From Colocasia esculenta (lineage: Eukaryota; Streptophyta; Magnoliopsida; Alismatales; Araceae), in the NCBI GenBank assembly GCA_014218235.1, contig CM024758.1:99609698-99673697 (forward strand): a stretch of DNA of 64,000 bases, given 5' to 3'. Shown here piece after piece: positions 43,371-54,717 of this stretch. Both the position numbers and the translations under genes were made by a program. The notes under the pieces are model-generated. The model was not told the origin of the DNA, did no database searches, and saw nothing but the letters and a program-made list of their open reading frames with translations. The number at the start of each line of letters is the position of its first letter. The stretch's first letter is position 1.

Positions 43371-44072
43371 GTGCAAAATCTCCTCCCAAATCCGGTCCGT
43401 TTGCTGATGTAGATGGATCTCCGGAGTCGGGGAAGATTCCTCAATGCTTGGAGTACCTCCCAGTCGAAGTAGATCGTTAGAAGACCTCCCCAAGTTGTTG
43501 GATCAAGCTTGCAAAAGTTCTGGTTTCCCACAAGAAAACCCAAGGTTCTTCTCATGAGCCAAAAGACCTAATCTGAGCGAAAACTGGATGTTTTATAGGG
43601 CTAATAGGTCGGGGTGCGCCTAACATTAGGTTTCCTACCGTTGGGATACTTTCCTAATCAAGAACCGGAGAAAACACAGATGTTTTCAGATCTGGAATTG
43701 CATCATAACCAGAGAAGTAAACGGCCACATTGCTGCCGTTAATTGGAAGTCAGTGTCCATCGATCTGGACGTCAATCTCCCCTACCCATGAAGTCAACGA
43801 CACACTTGTTGCCGTCAACCTGCCCTTAACGTCAAGGGATGTTGACGTTAACAGGGATTTCGGCAGAAATCAGAAACATCCAATAACCAATATACACCAT
43901 ATAGATACATACAATATGTACAATATTATTTAAATACAATGTGCACAGAATTAAATAAATATAATATGTATAGAAATAAACATGTATATACATATGCACA
44001 TAAGTAAATAAATAATTATAATATACACAAAGTTAAATAAGCATAATATGAACAAAATTCGAGGGCCTTACA
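43371..44072 (-). repeat. G2 3' LTR, truncated
   Basis: On the minus strand it starts TGTAAGGCCCTCGAATTTTG at 44072, next to a polypurine tract. It has a TATA-like CTATAAAAC (about 43592-43600) and paired GTCAA motifs, including the perfect TAACGTCAA / TTGACGTTA (43827-43850; cores 18 bp apart). It breaks off near 43360-43371, joined to G1 gag at a TTGGCCAAAG stretch. Confidence 0.75.
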
Positions 44073-44089
44073 CCCTCTCCCCCTAAAAG
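44073..44089 (-). promoter_or_regulatory. G2 polypurine tract
   Basis: On the minus strand CTTTTAGGGGGAGAGGG directly precedes the LTR start. Confidence 0.85.
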
Positions 44090-44150
44090 AAAACTTCGTC
44101 CTCGAAGTTAGAACGAAAATACTAACCAAACAAATGGGGATACTTCTTAT

Positions 44151-44690
44151 TCATGCGTCCTCAAGCTCCCATGTAGCCTCCCCCTGCGAGAAGTTCCTCC
44201 ATAACACCTTTACGAATGCAATACTCTTGTTCCTGAGGTGCTGAACCTTCTGGTCTAGGATAGCTACTGGTTGCTCTACATACGACAAGTCTGGCTGAAT
44301 CTCCACTGGCTCGTGACTAATAACATGCGAAGGATCTCGCACATATATCCTGAGCATAGACACGTGGAAAATGGAGTGTACACTAGCTAACGCTGGGGGT
44401 AAAGCTAGCTCATATGCCACACTGCCCATCCGCCTGAGAATCTCAAACGAGCCAATGAATCTCGGACTCAACTTACTATGCCTGCCAAACCTGACAACGC
44501 CTCTGGTAGGCGAAACCTTAAGAAATACATGCTCGCCAACTTCGAACTCCAAATCCTTCCTTCTGTTGTCAACGCAGCTTTTCTGCCTATCATGCGTCGC
44601 AACCAATCTCTGCCTGATAAGCTGAATCTTATCCGAAATCTCCTGCACCAACTCCGGACTAGCTAACTGCCTATCGCCTGTCTCCTCCTA
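44151..44690 (-). pseudogene. G2 integrase tail and chromodomain-like end
   Basis: Frame 44651-44151: KLSPRFIGSFEILRRMGSVA, VHSIFHVSMLRIYVRDP and the ending VKVLWRNFSQGEATWELED. It corresponds to the G1 tail but is clearly diverged, so G1 and G2 are different families. It is separated from the core integrase by a stop near 44690. Confidence 0.8.
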
Positions 44691-45478
44691 GCACAAAGGA
44701 GATCTACAGGGCTGCCCATATAATGCCTCAAACGGAGCCATGCCAATGGTCGCATGAAAACTGTTGTTGTAGGCGAACTCCACAAGAGGTAGATGACGCT
44801 CCCAATCACCCTTCCAGTCAAGCACACACGCTCTCAACATATCCTCGAGCGTCTAGATAGTCCTCTCGGACTGGTCATCTATCTGGGATTGGAGCGCCGA
44901 ACTAAACTTCAGCTGATAACCCAAAGCATCCTGAAGACCCTGCCACAGCCTCGATGTAAACCTCGGGTCTCGGTCAGAAATAATAGACTTCGGCACACCA
45001 TGCAACCTCACAATGCTGCCAACATACAACCTAGCCAAACTCTCCACGGACTGCTTCTTCTTCATAAGCAAGAAATGCACCGTCTTGGAGAAACGATATA
45101 CAATCACCCAAATCGAGTCATTTCCCTTGGATGATCGGGCAAACCCGTCACAAAATCCATAGTGATTACCTCCCACTTCCATACAGGTATCTCTATCTTC
45201 TGCATAAGGCCCGATGGTCGCTGACGCTCGGCCTTCACCTATTGGCAGACTAAACACCTGGATACGAACTCGGCCACATCCTTTTTCATACCAGACCACC
45301 AGAAAGATCTCTTCAAATCCTGGTACATCTTGGTGTTGCATGGATGAATAGAAAACCTCGACCTGTGAGCTTCTGCAAGTACATGCTCATGGACATCCAC
45401 AACATCAAGAACACAAACTCGGTGCTGGAATCTAATAACACCGTCCTCATCTCGAGCAATGCCTGCCATGCCCACCAA
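44691..45478 (-). pseudogene. G2 integrase, broken
   Basis: Pieces in several frames: HHCC region FSIHPCNTKMYQDLKRSFWW and CLVCQ (45478-45239), DSIWVIVYRFSKTVHFL and IISDRDPRFTSRLWQ (45341-44853, second catalytic D), then the region before the tail. A Q-for-E-like change and stops (for example at 44853) show decay. The first catalytic D region is frame-shifted. Confidence 0.75.
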
Positions 45479-45535
45479 CTTCTGAAGCCTCAGATCTGCT
45501 CTCTGCTACTCGATCACCTCATCCAGAACAATAGA

Positions 45536-46515
45536 TCAGATAGCCAACTGAGCCACAAAAGCCTGACACAACTGTGGTTCTAACTCAGTCATCGCACACA
45601 CTGCATCCTCAAGCATCTTCCAATCCTGCCTAAGCAAAGACCTCTTCCTGATGAGCGCATCCACCACGACATTCGCCTTCCCTGGATGATACTGAAGCTC
45701 GAAGTCGTAGTCCTTGAGAAACTCAATCCACCATCTCTGCCGCAGGTTCAACTCCTTCTGCGAGAAAAGATACCTCAGACTCTTGTGGCCAGTGAACACC
45801 TCGAACTTGACACCATAAAGATAGTGTCTCCAGATCGTCAGTGCATAAACCACAGCTGTTAACTCCAAATCATGGGTCGGATAGTTACGCTCATGCTCCT
45901 TTAACTGGCGAGAATCATATGCAGCTAACTTACCATGCTGCATCAATACATAGTCAAGACCTATCTGAGAAGCATCAGAGTAGATGGCAAAACCCTCTGC
46001 ACCACTTGGCAAGATCAACACAGGTGCAGATGTAAGCCTGTCCTTCAGTAACTGGAAACTACTCTCACAATCATCAGACCAAACAAACTTCACACCCTTT
46101 CTAGTTAGCTTAGTCAAAGGTGTGGCGATAGATGCAAGGCCCTCAATGAATCGACTGTAATAGTCGCTAAACCAAGAAAACTCTGAATCTCCGATGGGGT
46201 CCTTGGAATTTCCCAATCTAACACTGCTTGGACCTTCGCCGGATCAACCGCAACTCCAGCGCCTGATATAACATGCCCAAGGAAATGAACCTCGCGCATC
46301 TAGAAATCGCACTTGCTGAACTTTGCATACAGCTTGTGCTCTCGGAGAATCTCCAAAACAACCCTCAGATGCTCACGGTGTGTAGCCTCATCAGGAGAAT
46401 AGACTAACACATCGTCAATGAACACCACAACGAAACTATCCAAATATGGCCTAAACACCATGTTCATGAGATCCATGAACGCTGCAGGGGCGTTGGTCAG
46501 ACCAAATGGAAGCAC
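45536..46515 (-). pseudogene. G2 RT distal part and RNase H, broken
   Basis: 46515-46300: LPFGLTNAPAAFMDLMNMVF and the catalytic VVFIDDVLVYS. 46299-46114: VHFLGHVISGAGVAVDPAKV and FLGLA. 46216-45536: RNase H with AIYSDASQIGLDYVLMQ, LYGVKFEVFTGHKSLRYLF and YHPGKANVVVDALIRK. Relatives have G in place of D in GLDYVLMQ and D in place of G in FTGHKS, so it is unlikely to work even if joined. Confidence 0.8.
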
Positions 46516-46637
46516 AAGAAACTCATTTGTCCATAATGAGTCCAGAATATAGTCTTGGACACATCTTCATTCTTGATCCTCAACTGATGATAGCCGGACC
46601 GCAGATCGATCTTAGAAAACGTCGATGAATTCTACAG

Positions 46638-47456
46638 CTAGTCGAACAAATCATCAATCTGCGGCAAGGGATACCTGTTCTTCACAGTCACCTGGTTGAG
46701 CTTCCTGTAATCAATGCACAGCCTGAGGGAACTGTCCTTCTTCTTCACGAACAATACAGGTGCACCCCATGGTGACACACTAGGGCGAATAAATCCCTTA
46801 TCCAACAAATCTTGCAACTGCTTCCTCAGCTCAGCTAATTTCGCAGGTGCCATCCGATATAGAGCCTTAGAGATAGGAGAGGTGCCTGAAAGTAACTCTA
46901 TAGTGAACTCTATCTCCATAGCCGGTGGCAATCCAGACAAATCATCAGGAAACACGTTTGGAAACTCCTGCACTACCTCAATCTCCTCAAGGGTCGGTGA
47001 CTGATCAGCCTTAAGGACTAAGGCCACACTGGAAAGAAAAGCATCACAACACTTGTTCACCATCCTCATCGCCTTCATGGCGGAGATTACAAACCTTCCC
47101 GCTAAGTTTCTTGGCAACGGATGTGAGAACTCATCCTCACCAGGAATACGGAAAGTAATCTTCTTCCCTCTACAATCCACCAAGGCATAGTGCTCCTCAA
47201 GCCAATCTAGACCAAGAATGGCATCATAGTCCCTCATCTTGAGCAAGTAGAAGCACCCAAACAAGTCTCGGTCCTCAATGCACACAGGTAAAGACAGAAT
47301 ACACTTCCGGGTCGATACTGTACCTGCTTGTGTGTGCACAGACAAAGGGACTTCTAACTCCTCTGCCTCTACTCCAGACTCTACTGCTAACTGCTTGGCA
47401 AACCGCTCGGAAACAAACGAGTGTATGGCACCCGTATCAAACAATACCATGCACAC
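46638..47456 (-). pseudogene. G2 protease and RT proximal part
   Basis: 272 codons. MVLFDTGAIHSFVSERFA gives a DTG catalytic triad, unlike the DSG of G1. It continues with DYDAILGLDWLEEHYALVDC and the RT start FIRPSVSPWGAPVLFVKKKD and LCIDYRKLNQVTVKNRYPLPQ. A stop near 46636 (TAG where relatives have Gln) ends it. Confidence 0.85.
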
Positions 47457-48062
47457 CCATGACTAGAACCGTACCTTTTGTGACGTTCTCGGCCTGCTCC
47501 GCATCCTCTCGTGCTAGTGCAAACACTCGAGCTTGGGCTCGAGGCCTTCCTGGTCTCCCTGTCACTGGCACTGCCGCTGCTGCTAGGGTTGGAACTCCAC
47601 GCTGCACACCCTGCTGAAGTCTGGGACAATCCCTGATCTGGTGCTCAGTGCTGCCGCACTTAGACACTTTCTTGCCAACTTCCAACACTCGGTGCCGCCG
47701 TGTGCCCTTCCACAGTGAGGACACGCTTTCTTGTCGCTGGGTCTGAAGCTGGGGGACTGCGGTGTAACTGCCTGCTAACTTGATGCCGCTGGACGCTGAG
47801 GTGACTGTTACATGGCCTTCTTCCTGTCCTACCTCTAGAAAGGTGGCATGGACCTCTTCTGTGCTGCCCTCTTCTCCTCCAGGTATTGGTCCATCTCGCT
47901 CTCCTGCCTATATGCTGCGCTGAGAGCCTCGTCTAGAGTGAGGTGGTCAAAAGCCACAAGCCTCTACCTCAGTGATGGTTTGAGACCCATCACAAACTTC
48001 TTAGCCTTCCTGCGCTGATCAGCAACTATATGGGGATCATATTTAGAGGGCTCGGAAAACCT
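47387..48062 (-). pseudogene. gag: G2 gag, 3' part up to the Copia-2 insertion
   Basis: It contains a zinc-knuckle remnant (KCGSTEHQIRDCPR, about 47620-47670) in which the first Cys region is altered, and before it capsid sequence translating to KFVMGLKPSL and DHLTLDEALSAAYRQE (about 47890-48020). The frame runs into the Copia-2 LTR at 48062 and resumes at 63757. Confidence 0.75.
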
Positions 48063-49706
48063 TGAAGGATCGAGAAAAGGTGAGGACAAGATCTAGAAGG
48101 GGGGTTGAATAGATCTAGGCCTACTAATGCGGAAGCTTAACCAATTTTTCAAAACTCTTAAATCAGACGCAAATTGAAAACCAGATTTCACAGATCAGAA
48201 GATAAATTGAGTGAGTGTGCAAACGGAGTGTGTGAACAGATTGATTAGATGAATTCAAGCGATCCTATGCATGCATCTAACGAAGGATAAATTCAAACCA
48301 CAATCAGATCAATGCACATAGATTTTTAGGTGGTTCGGAAATCACACCTTGTGATTCCTACATCCACCCCTCACACAGTGAGGATCCACTAATCAACCTG
48401 GGTACAACACACCCACTGGAGCCTGACAACTCCAACCACTTGAGTTTACAACTCACACAAACTCTAGAGTAAGACTACTCTAGAACCCTGAGCAAGACTG
48501 CTCAACTACAACTTGAGTACGACGACTCAAAACCACTGAGCTCGACGGCTCACAAACAATTTGCTAGACAACACAAGACTTAGATCCTCTAGCAACAGAT
48601 CTAGTCCAACTAGAGTTAATTCATGAGACTCATGCAACAACCCATGCATAATCTCAGAATCACTCAGAAGAGAAAAAGGAAAATGAGAATTGATTGATAG
48701 ACTTTTCTCTTCAGATATACTCCCTTGTAGAAGGTCGAGTTGTGAAGTCCTTGATCCCTAGAGGTTCCTGGACGATGCTCTGTAACTTGATCTTCAGGAT
48801 CTTCCTCGAATTCTTCACAGAAGTCAGCTTCTACTTGATCTGCTTCCTTGTGGTGATCCAATTGCTTCTTCAACGATCAATTGCCACTTCTCCTTCTTGA
48901 GCAGATGAGAATTTGGCTCGAGGATGCACCAAGAAGGCAAGAACAGGGAGGAGAACCTTCTAGCCGCCAACGGGATTTCTTGGAGGCTCTGGAAAGGGTC
49001 CTTTCTTGTTGGATGGCCAATTGGAGGGTATTTATACCCTAAAGTGTCCAAGTGTACCCTTGGGGGTCGTGGGCACACGATCCAAGGCTAATCCAACAAT
49101 TCCCTAGGGTGCCACGTGTCCAAGACAATGTTTAAGTCACAGAGATTCCGGAGTGTGTCGACCTGCCCAAGAGGTGTGTCGACACACTGTCCCAGACTGG
49201 CAAAACAAATCCCTGGGAGAGGTCTCTAGTGTCGACCTGAGATGATCTCGTGTCGACCTGCTGTCCCAGATAGCAAAACAGGTCTTCTGCGAAATCCATC
49301 TAGTGTCGACCTGATCCCATTTGGTGTCGACCTGCTGTTGGCATCTGTTGACCTGTTTCTCTGGGACCTGTCACTAGTGTCGACCTGCCCTGGACTAGTG
49401 TCGACACTAGTTGATATTTTCTTCACATTTCTGCCTTTGCTCTGAGCCATTGTGTCGACACCATTGATGGTTGTGTCGACACTACCTTTGCAAGAAATGT
49501 TTGTCCCTGAGAAAATAACACATAAATCATTAGTTAAATATATTATCATGAATATAAATGATGAATGTGCTTGGAAACATGCTTTTTGAATATTGTAATT
49601 TCAGGTGTGATGTGTTTCACATGTTCCAATGTTTATGCATTAAAATCACAACTTGTCATCATCAAAATGTGAGGAGAAATGTATTATATTCACACTCAAC
49701 CCAACA
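48063..49706 (-). repeat. Copia-2 3' LTR
   Basis: 1,644 bp. The minus-strand start is TGTTGGGTTGAGTG at 49706 and the end CCTTCA at 48063. It contains the palindrome array (49156-49481), a TATA box (minus TATAAATA at 49036-49029, inside the foldback GGGTAT-TT-ATACCC), the R/U5 hairpin (48330-48367) and the ACCCCCCTTCTAGATC block near the end. Confidence 0.95.
49156..49481. repeat. Paired TGTCGAC array in Copia-2 LTR
   Basis: Starts 49156/49177, 49230/49251, 49304/49325 (plus a decayed TGTTGAC at 49346, 21 bp on), 49378/49399 and 49453/49474. All pairs are 21 bp, with 74, 74, 74 and 75 bp between pairs. Many half-sites are followed by CTG (GTGTCGACCTG). The same array is in the 5' LTR from 63206 to 63531. 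Confidence 0.95.
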
Positions 49707-49720
49707 ATCTCCCCCTTTTT
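49707..49720 (-). promoter_or_regulatory. Copia-2 polypurine tract
   Basis: Minus-strand AAAAAGGGGGAGAT abuts the LTR. Similar GGGGGAG tracts occur upstream at about 50020, 53387, 53474 and 53705. Confidence 0.9.
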
Positions 49721-50049
49721 GATGATGGCAACATTAAATTCATATGGAATTGGAAAGTTTCAATGAACTGTGATTTTAATCATTTTCATTTCCTTTTATT
49801 TATACTTGTCAAGGACCTTTGAACATTTTTTAGTGACATTGAAAGTTACACACATGATAGACACAATGTTACTAGAAATAAGCTATTTTTACACAAAGGT
49901 CAAGCAGCTTGACAAGCATTCTTCACATTCACATTCAATCAAAAGATTTTTCAGACACATTCACAAGTATTTCTATTCATTTCATTAAAGATGTGAGCAT
50001 TACAATCTTGCTATCTTCTCCCCCTTTGACATCATCAAAAGAAATTACA

Positions 50050-52035
50050 TTATTGGGGAGGAGGAGGAGGAGGAATGGGTAACAATATGGTCTCAATATC
50101 CGTTAGCCTCTTTTCCATTGAAGTTAGACTAAACTTCATTTGAGCTTGGATAGTTGAGAGTCTTGTGTGCAGAAGATGTTCCATCCTCTCTGAATTTTCT
50201 GACATTGAAGCTTGAAGTGCACTGAACTCATTTGACACTGGCTGAGAAGAGGAATAAGAACCAGTTGACCAACCAGGCCTATTCAAAACTTTGAATTCCC
50301 TCTTAAGTGCAGACATCTCTTCATCAATATGAGCAGATAGATTCTTCATGCTTTCCAATTCATCCACCAAGTGAGCAAAGGATAGTCTTGTTTTTGAAAT
50401 CTGAGAAAGTGTCTCCGTTGTGTTGAAGACATCAGCTTGAGAATTTGCCAAAATTCCCTTAAGAACTGTCTCCAACTTCTCTTGATGTTCTTTAAGGTCC
50501 ACTGAAGCATCTGCCAAGGTGCCAATTAGCCTGTTGAATCTTTGGGTTGCATGGTCAGAGGCTGCTTTCTGATCAATGAATCTGGCAGACACAGAATTCT
50601 CCAACCTCTGAATCCTCAATTCAAAATTTTCTGACATGGATTGAATGGAAGTGTTCAAAGCATCAAATTTATCATTCAAAAAAGTGTATAGCTCTGGTGG
50701 AACAGAAGGTCCACCAAAGGAGGATGATGCATGAACTGGAGGTTGTGGAGAAAAGGATGGGATTTCAGTTTCAAGGTTCATGGAGGAGGAGGGCTGAAGT
50801 TGAGGGGAATGAGGGGCAATAAAAGGTTCATCAACTTGAGCTGCCACATGAGGCTGATCCTCATTTATGGGAGGCTGGTCCTCATGTACTTGAGGCTGAT
50901 CTTCTGGAACTGGAGGCTGATCCTCTTGCCCTGGAGGCTGTTCCTCTTGTACTGGAGGCTGCTCCTCTTGGACCATAGGGGACTCTACTGCAGCTGGCCC
51001 TCTCCTCACTTGATCACCCACAATCCTAAAGCCCATAAATTTTTGAACATGCTTAAACCAATAGATGTTGGACTTAGGAATCTTCTCAGACTTCTCATTC
51101 TCCAGAGACACACCAAAGTGTTTAAAAATTGAAGTCAAATGGGCTGCATAAGGAAGTGATCTATGCAAATCTGCCCTAGTGGTCTCAGAAATAATCTGAT
51201 ACATGATGACATGGAGGTTTATCTTGATGTCCTTGCTCATACAATAAATCACAAACCTTTGAATGTCTGTGAGTCTGTCCCTCCCACCACCTTGGGGTGT
51301 GATGATAGTAGTAAGCATGTGATGGGTAAGCCTCAACACAGCTGGAAAAGTGTTGGTGTTGAATTTGGTAACATGGGTTTGCTTAGGATCAGACTCATCT
51401 GCAGGCAATCCAGTCAAGATGGTGTAGGCTTCATGAAGATTAAATTAAAAGTTGTGGTAGTCTTCTCCTTCATCTGGAATTTTGAAAATGGTGGCTGCTA
51501 AGTCTGTAGGCATATCAATGACAATCCCTTTGACCTTGGACTTGTAGCCCTCATCAGTACATTCCAAATTCTGATAAAATTCCTGGACAAGTCTAGGGTA
51601 GATAATGCGAAACTCTGAGATGAAGGGATGCCAAGACTGAAATTTGAAGAAATTTATGACCTCAGGAAAAGCAGCAATCAGCTCACTGTCATCCAAGTCC
51701 ACTGCCCTGGGTTTCAAGATGGTCTTCCCTGCACTAAGTGGTTTGGAAGGGGGTCTCTTAGAGGGCTGGGAAGATTCTGAGGATGAAGATGAAGATGTGG
51801 ACTTCTCAGAGGCTTCAGGAGAGGAGTCCAAGATTTTCCTCCTAGGGTACACAGACCCTCGACCTTGACCAGCGGAGGATGCCCTACCTCTCTTAGTAGA
51901 TGAAGATCCTGGCTGCTCTGCAGGATCATGGCGTCTCTTGGTTCTCCTCTCAGTAGGAGGATCATCATCCGCCGGAATGGGCCTTGCCGTAGCCCTTGCT
52001 CTTGCTCCACGGCGAGGAGCCTGCTTGTGCGCCAT
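50050..52035 (-). pseudogene. Copia-2 ORF3, homologue of Copia-1 ORF3 with one stop
   Basis: From ATG at 52035, 661 codons in one frame, interrupted only by TAA near 51445. The N-terminus is basic (RRGARARATARP) and Ser-rich. The globular domain shows SWHPFISEFRIIYPRLVQEF, then, after the stop, FPAVLRLTHHMLTTIITP and INLHVIMYQIISETTRADLH. These match Copia-1 ORF3 in order and spacing. Next is a tandem acidic Gln/Pro repeat (EEQPP, EDQPP, about 8 units), then long coiled-coil segments. It has no membrane helix. It ends 344 bp before the LTR. The stop may be real or an error. Confidence 0.8.
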
Positions 52036-52277
52036 GGAAGTAGTATAGAGTGGAATCGAAGATGATGGAGAGGGAGGAATGAGAGAAGACGGATGGAGAT
52101 AGAATGGAGGAGGGAAGAGGTGGAAAGGGATTCAAACGCCTACCGGATTCCAGGAAGAAGATGACCGTCGGGTCGACCTGGAGAAGAAAAAAGGGGGTTT
52201 TAGGGTATGCTACCCCGCAGGTACAACAAATCCTTAACCGGCGCCCACGGCGAGAAAGACTCTGGCAGGGGGGTCAG

Positions 52278-52348
52278 TGTCGACACTAGAGGAGGAGAGT
52301 GTCGACCTGAGTCAAAGTGTGTCGACACGAGATGTAGTAGTGTCGACC
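52278..52348. repeat. Palindrome pairs upstream of Copia-2 ORF3
   Basis: TGTCGAC starts at 52278/52300 (22 bp) and 52320/52341 (21 bp), in the element's own GTGTCGACAC and GTGTCGACCTG variants, about 240-310 bp before the ORF3 start codon. No TATA box as clear as that in Copia-1 was seen. Confidence 0.85.
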
Positions 52349-53750
52349 TGGCCTGATGAAAAATGGAGATTTGAGTATGGAAAAATTTTGTGAGCTTTTG
52401 GGATATCTTTATAATGATAAGCAATGGGTGGAATAATCATTTCAAGGATTTTTAAGAGGTTAAAAAATTCATTTGATATATTTTGCAAAAATTTCAACAC
52501 AATTCATGTTTTACACAATATCAAACAGGATATGAACATTCAGTGACTTGAGTCATTAAAATGATAATTTGAGGGATATAATACATCTAATAATCAACTA
52601 CAAACTACCATATTCTTCAATCCCAAAGAAATAAAAACATCTTTTAGACTGAAATCAAGTGTGTTGAAGGTAAACAATTCTTTTAGAACAACTTGATGAT
52701 GAATAGGGATGCTTCTTTTAGACAATTCTCCAATGATATACACATTTTGTTTTTGAAACAAACTATCAAATGAGATAAATCTTGTTCACTCAAGAACTAA
52801 TGCTTTTCACACACTATAGTTCCTGGATACTAAAGATTTATCCATGATCAAGTCTCAAAGGGGTAAATGATGACCTTTTGACATGAAAATATACGTTTTT
52901 CAGACGCCAATATTTCCAGTTACTCAGTCATCAACAAAAAGCATATGACATATTTATTTTTTTTTGACATTATTTTTTATTTTAATCCCCTTTGAACAGA
53001 GATAGCATTAGTGCCTCATGACATACATGACACTTCATTCATTGTGAAGGTGTGCAGTTTCTCAGCACATGTGCCATTGCTCTGTTGAATTATCAGATTT
53101 TGGAGAGTTTTTGAGAAAAGAAATCACTTATCCAACCATCAGTTGCAAACAAAAAACATGTTTAAATTCAAAGCACACATTGTTCTTCAGTCTTTGAAAG
53201 AAATCTGAATTTCTATAGTTTCGAAGAATATAGATGAGAGTTGACAAATGAATATAGTAGATCACTCAAAGGATCATTTTGAGACTCTAGACATCTGAAT
53301 GAGGACATCATGCAAGGAAATTGATGTAATGCAATAGAAGTCTTGAATTTTGCAAAGAGTATTATTTGAATTTTCTAGCTCCCCCTGAGATGAAGATTTC
53401 AACCACTTTTCATCAGAATAAAAATATGCAAGTTTTTGAAATCAGGAATGTTTCTCTTTAAACAATAAAAGCTCCCCCTCAACAATTGCATATTCATTTC
53501 TTGGTACTTAGCGGAGACATATACTCTCTCATAGTGAAAGTGTCCAGACAAGCAGAACTTGTCCTTCTTCATATCACCATTTGATATACTAAGAAGTTCA
53601 ACACAATGTGTGGTGAAGAGTTCATTGTCAAAAGAAATAGAAGTGAAATGGAGAGAGATATAATGAATCAAGGAAGCAAATGAATATGATGATGCAAAGA
53701 ACTCCCCCTCAGAAGATGCCTAACACTCAACCCAATCCCAAAGAGAGAAA
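52349..53750 (-). other. Copia-2 spacer between pol and ORF3
   Basis: About 1.4 kb, AT-rich and non-coding, with three GGGGGAG purine tracts on the minus strand (about 53387, 53474 and 53705). Confidence 0.7.
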
Positions 53751-54717
53751 TCAAGAAGATGGACATTTACAAAGACCAAGTTCTCTCCTTAAAGATGAGA
53801 ATCTACTGTCAGGAAGGGGTTTGGTGAAGATGTCAGCAATTTGCTTTTCAGTTTCTATGAAATGGAGTTCAAATGATTTCTTTGCTACCTCATCTCTCAA
53901 GAAATGATGCCTAATTTCAATATGCTTGGTTCTGGAATGCTGAATGGGGTTCTTAGACAGATTTATTGCACTTGTGTTATCACAAAGGATGGGAACACAA
54001 CCTAACTCTTGGTTGTAATCAAGAAGTTGATGTTTCACCAAAGAATTTGAGTTCCACATCTACCTGCTGCAACATACTCAGCCTCTGCAGTTGACAGAGC
54101 AACTGAATGTTGCTTTTTAGAAGCCCAAGATATTAGGCACCCACCTAAGTACAAACACAAGCCACTTGTGCTTTTTCTATCTAGTTTACAATCAGCATAG
54201 TCAACATCACAATAGGCAATCAGATCTAACTTGCAATTAGCAGGATACCAAATTCCTAAATCACATGTTCCAACAAGATATTTAAAAATTCTTTTAACAG
54301 CTAACATGTGACTTTCTTTAGGATTTGATTGAAATCTAGCACACAAACACACACTAAACTGAATATCAGGTCTAGAAGTTGTAAGATAAAGTAGAGAACC
54401 AATCATACCTCTGTAGGTCTTTGGGTCTACTAACTTACCAAGAGAGTCTTCTTCTAGCTTAGCATTTATAGCAATTGGTGTGTTTGAATGCTTGAGGTTC
54501 TGAAAGTCAAACCTTTTCAAAAGTTCCTTGACGTACTTGGTTTGACTGATGAAGATTCCCTCAAGTGTTTGGTTAACCTGCAATCCCAAGAAAAACTTTA
54601 GATCTCCCATTAAACTCATTTCAAATTCATTTTTCATTTGATTGGAAAATTTATTACACAGGCCTTTATTGGTTGATCCAAATATTATGTCATCAACATA
54701 AATTTGGACTGTAATTA
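53751..54717 (-). pseudogene. Copia-2 RT C-terminal part and RNase H
   Basis: It resumes right after S2 with TVQIYVDDIIFGS (catalytic YVDD), then FEMSLMGDLKFFLGLQV and RPDIQFSVCLCARFQ. RNase H: YCDVDYADCKLDRKSTSGL and ALSTAEAEYVA, final D in ILCDNTSAINLSKNP, end IADIFTKPL. A shift near 54050 splits RNase H. The long open frame beginning at 54832 is chimeric: its first roughly 38 codons come from S2. Confidence 0.9.

Noticed and set aside
43371..43555. N-terminal part of the G1 gag frame
   Set aside because: It translates G2 LTR sequence; the real gag motif starts near 43370.
50731..51132. Plus-strand open frame opposite Copia-2 ORF3
   Set aside because: It is the antisense shadow of the acidic Gln/Pro repeat of ORF3 and has no independent support.
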